Origin: Acidobacteriaceae bacterium
Lineage (GTDB): Bacteria; Acidobacteriota; Terriglobia; Terriglobales; Acidobacteriaceae
DNA length: 5,822 nt
Reading direction: 5' to 3'
Assembly: GCA_003152795.1 (NCBI GenBank)
Contig: PMBA01000223.1
Location: 3,380 to 9,201 of the forward strand
In this document: piece after piece, positions 4,466-5,822 of the stretch
Layout of the letters: every line of letters begins with the position of its first letter
How positions within the stretch are numbered: position 1 is the stretch's first letter
Made by a program: the position numbers and the translations under genes
The notes under the pieces: model-generated
What the model saw: the letters and a program-made list of their open reading frames with translations, nothing else
The model's database searches: none
Told to the model about the DNA's origin: nothing

Positions 4466-5779
4466 CTACGTATAAGGGTAGAAAACGAAAAACAGCAGCG
4501 ACAATGCGGTCAACGCCCAAAGCGCTGGACGAACCTCCCGCAACCGCCCGGAAACCAGTTTGCAAAAAGGATACAAGATGAAGCCCGCCGTCATGCCAAT
4601 GCCCACGTTGTAAGTGAAGGCCATCAGGACAATGACGCCAAACGCCGGAACCAGTTCGGTGAGGTCGTCGAAGGGAATCCGGGTGATCGGGGTCAGCATC
4701 AGCAGTCCCACGAAAATGAGCGCCGGCCCGTAGGCCTGGGGCGGGATGGCGGAGATGAAGGGCGCGAAGAACAGCGCCCCGAGAAAACAGAGTGCCGTGA
4801 TTACCGCAGTCAGGCCCGTGCGGCCCCCGGCCTCGACACCGGTTGCGGATTCGATATAAGCGCCGGAGGTGGTGGTTCCAATCATCGCGGCAAAGGTTGT
4901 GGCCAGCGCGTCGGCCATCATGGGGCGCTCGATCTGGGGCAGGTTGCCGTCTTTGTCGAGGAAGCCGGCGCGCGCCGACACGCCGATCAGAGTGCCCATG
5001 GTGTCCACGAATGCCATCACGAAAATCGTCAGGACGACCGGGAAGAATCCCCAGGTGAACAGACTATGCAGGTCGAACTGAAAGAAAACGGGTTGGAGGC
5101 TGGGCGGACGGCTGATCCAATCCGTTGGCGCCGGAGCAGCTTTGGTCACAAAGCTGAGAAACGCGGTGGCGAGAACTCCGGTGAGAATCGCGGCCGGGAA
5201 ACGGCGAATCGTGAGCACCGTCATCAGCAGGAACCCGAAAATCGCGAGCAGTACGGAAAGCGAGGTGAGATGGCCCGGCCGCACCGGGGCCCCGGGGAAT
5301 CCCAGAGTGACGATGCCAGTCTGATTCAGTCCGATGAAAGTAAGGAATAATCCGATGCCGACGGCGTAGCTGTATCGCAGCGTGGCGGGAATGGCTTCGA
5401 CCATCCATTTGCGCAGCCGGAACAGAGTCATCAGGATAAACAGGACTCCGGCCAGGAGCACCGCGCCCAGCGCGCTTTGCCAGGTGTAGCCCAGGACGTG
5501 AACCACGGTAAACGCGATAAAGGCGTTCTCCCCCATGTACGGACCGATGGCGAAAGGGCGGTTGGCATAAAAGCCCATCAGCAGCGTTCCGAAAATGGCC
5601 GTGAGGATGGTGGCCGTGAGTGAGGCACCGGCCGGCATCCCGGCGGTTTTCAGGATGGCGGGGTTGACGGCCACGATGTAGGCCATCGTAAAAAAAGTGG
5701 TAAGGCCGGCGACAACCTCGCGGCGGACAGTTGTCTGGTGGTCAGAAAGTCCGAAAAAACGATCGAGCCAGCGCTTCAA
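4466..5779 (-). CDS. NCS2 (AzgA-like) purine permease
   Basis: A 437-residue inner-membrane protein, a normal length for this family, which imports hypoxanthine, adenine or guanine, usually with protons. The sequence is a series of hydrophobic helices consistent with about 12-14 membrane segments. Family signatures appear in order: LTTFFTMAYIVAVNPAIL (26-43), GPYMGENAFIAF (79-90), the helix-8 motif FVDTMGTLIG (257-266, acidic D259), and the helix-10 motif GTTTSGAYIESATGVEAGG (301-319, with E310). The last is followed by RTGLTAV. These strongly indicate the AzgA branch rather than uracil or xanthine NAT carriers; which purine is carried cannot be told. I chose TTG at 5779. It starts MKRWLDRFFGL, has GAGGGA at 5784-5789, and no ATG or GTG lies in frame upstream before the window ends. 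The oxidoreductase gene follows 42 bases later. The upstream gene, if any, is outside the window. Confidence 0.93.
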   Translation of the reverse strand: MKRWLDRFFGLSDHQTTVRREVVAGLTTFFTMAYIVAVNPAILKTAGMPAGASLTATILTAIFGTLLMGFYANRPFAIGPYMGENAFIAFTVVHVLGYTWQSALGAVLLAGVLFILMTLFRLRKWMVEAIPATLRYSYAVGIGLFLTFIGLNQTGIVTLGFPGAPVRPGHLTSLSVLLAIFGFLLMTVLTIRRFPAAILTGVLATAFLSFVTKAAPAPTDWISRPPSLQPVFFQFDLHSLFTWGFFPVVLTIFVMAFVDTMGTLIGVSARAGFLDKDGNLPQIERPMMADALATTFAAMIGTTTSGAYIESATGVEAGGRTGLTAVITALCFLGALFFAPFISAIPPQAYGPALIFVGLLMLTPITRIPFDDLTELVPAFGVIVLMAFTYNVGIGMTAGFILYPFCKLVSGRLREVRPALWALTALSLLFFVFYPYT

Positions 5780-5804
5780 GTTGTCCCTCGGGTGGAAACT
5801 CAGG

Positions 5805-5810
5805 ATTGTA
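5805..5810 (-). promoter_or_regulatory. Possible -10 element for the permease gene
   Basis: On the minus strand this reads TACAAT, five of six matches to the -10 consensus, immediately preceded by TG. A start near 5798 would give a leader of about 18 bases containing the GAGGGA ribosome site. The -35 would lie beyond the window edge and cannot be checked. Confidence 0.35.
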
Positions 5811-5822
5811 CATTCGCCGGGC

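Noticed and set aside
4388..5350. Plus-strand open frame of 320 codons
   Set aside because: It lies antisense to the NCS2 permease, which has unmistakable family motifs. Its product is rich in Arg, Gln, Glu and His with no known domain, as expected for a GC-rich antisense shadow.

Overview
The window looks like a chromosomal piece of a GC-rich soil-type bacterium, most plausibly Acidobacteriota (Terriglobia-like). The pointers, recognised from family knowledge and not from a database search, are a PEP-CTERM surface protein, a PilZ-domain regulator encoded next to a small coiled-coil protein, and the N-terminus of a large membrane protein with the HDFEFH...YPRW signature familiar from acidobacterial genomes. 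All six supported genes are on the minus strand. There are no tRNA or rRNA genes, CRISPR arrays or insertion sequences.

Layout, in minus-strand reading order (high to low coordinates): an NCS2/AzgA-type purine permease (5779-4466) followed after 42 bases by a Gfo/Idh/MocA oxidoreductase (4423-3407), probably one transcript. A 600-base stretch without a confident gene (2806-3406) comes next. It holds a strong intrinsic terminator pointing along the PLUS strand (3304-3346) although no plus-strand gene precedes it, a further hairpin just ahead of that terminator, and two inverted repeats. Then comes a secreted PEP-CTERM protein (2805-2200) with its own minus-strand terminator (2131-2160). After a regulatory gap with a good sigma70-like promoter and a 14-base perfect palindrome, a two-gene unit follows: a small coiled-coil protein (1948-1688) and a receiver-like/tandem PilZ protein (1642-509). 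A 296-base gap containing a hairpin with T-rich flanks on both strands separates this from the truncated membrane protein (212 to the window edge).

Functionally the window mixes purine uptake plus sugar-type redox metabolism, envelope/exopolysaccharide-linked surface biology (PEP-CTERM protein, GT-C-like membrane protein) and probable cyclic-di-GMP signalling (PilZ). No gene cluster here forms an obvious novel system. The most interesting unexplained signal is the orphan plus-strand terminator and structured region at about 3185-3346, which suggests an unannotated small RNA.
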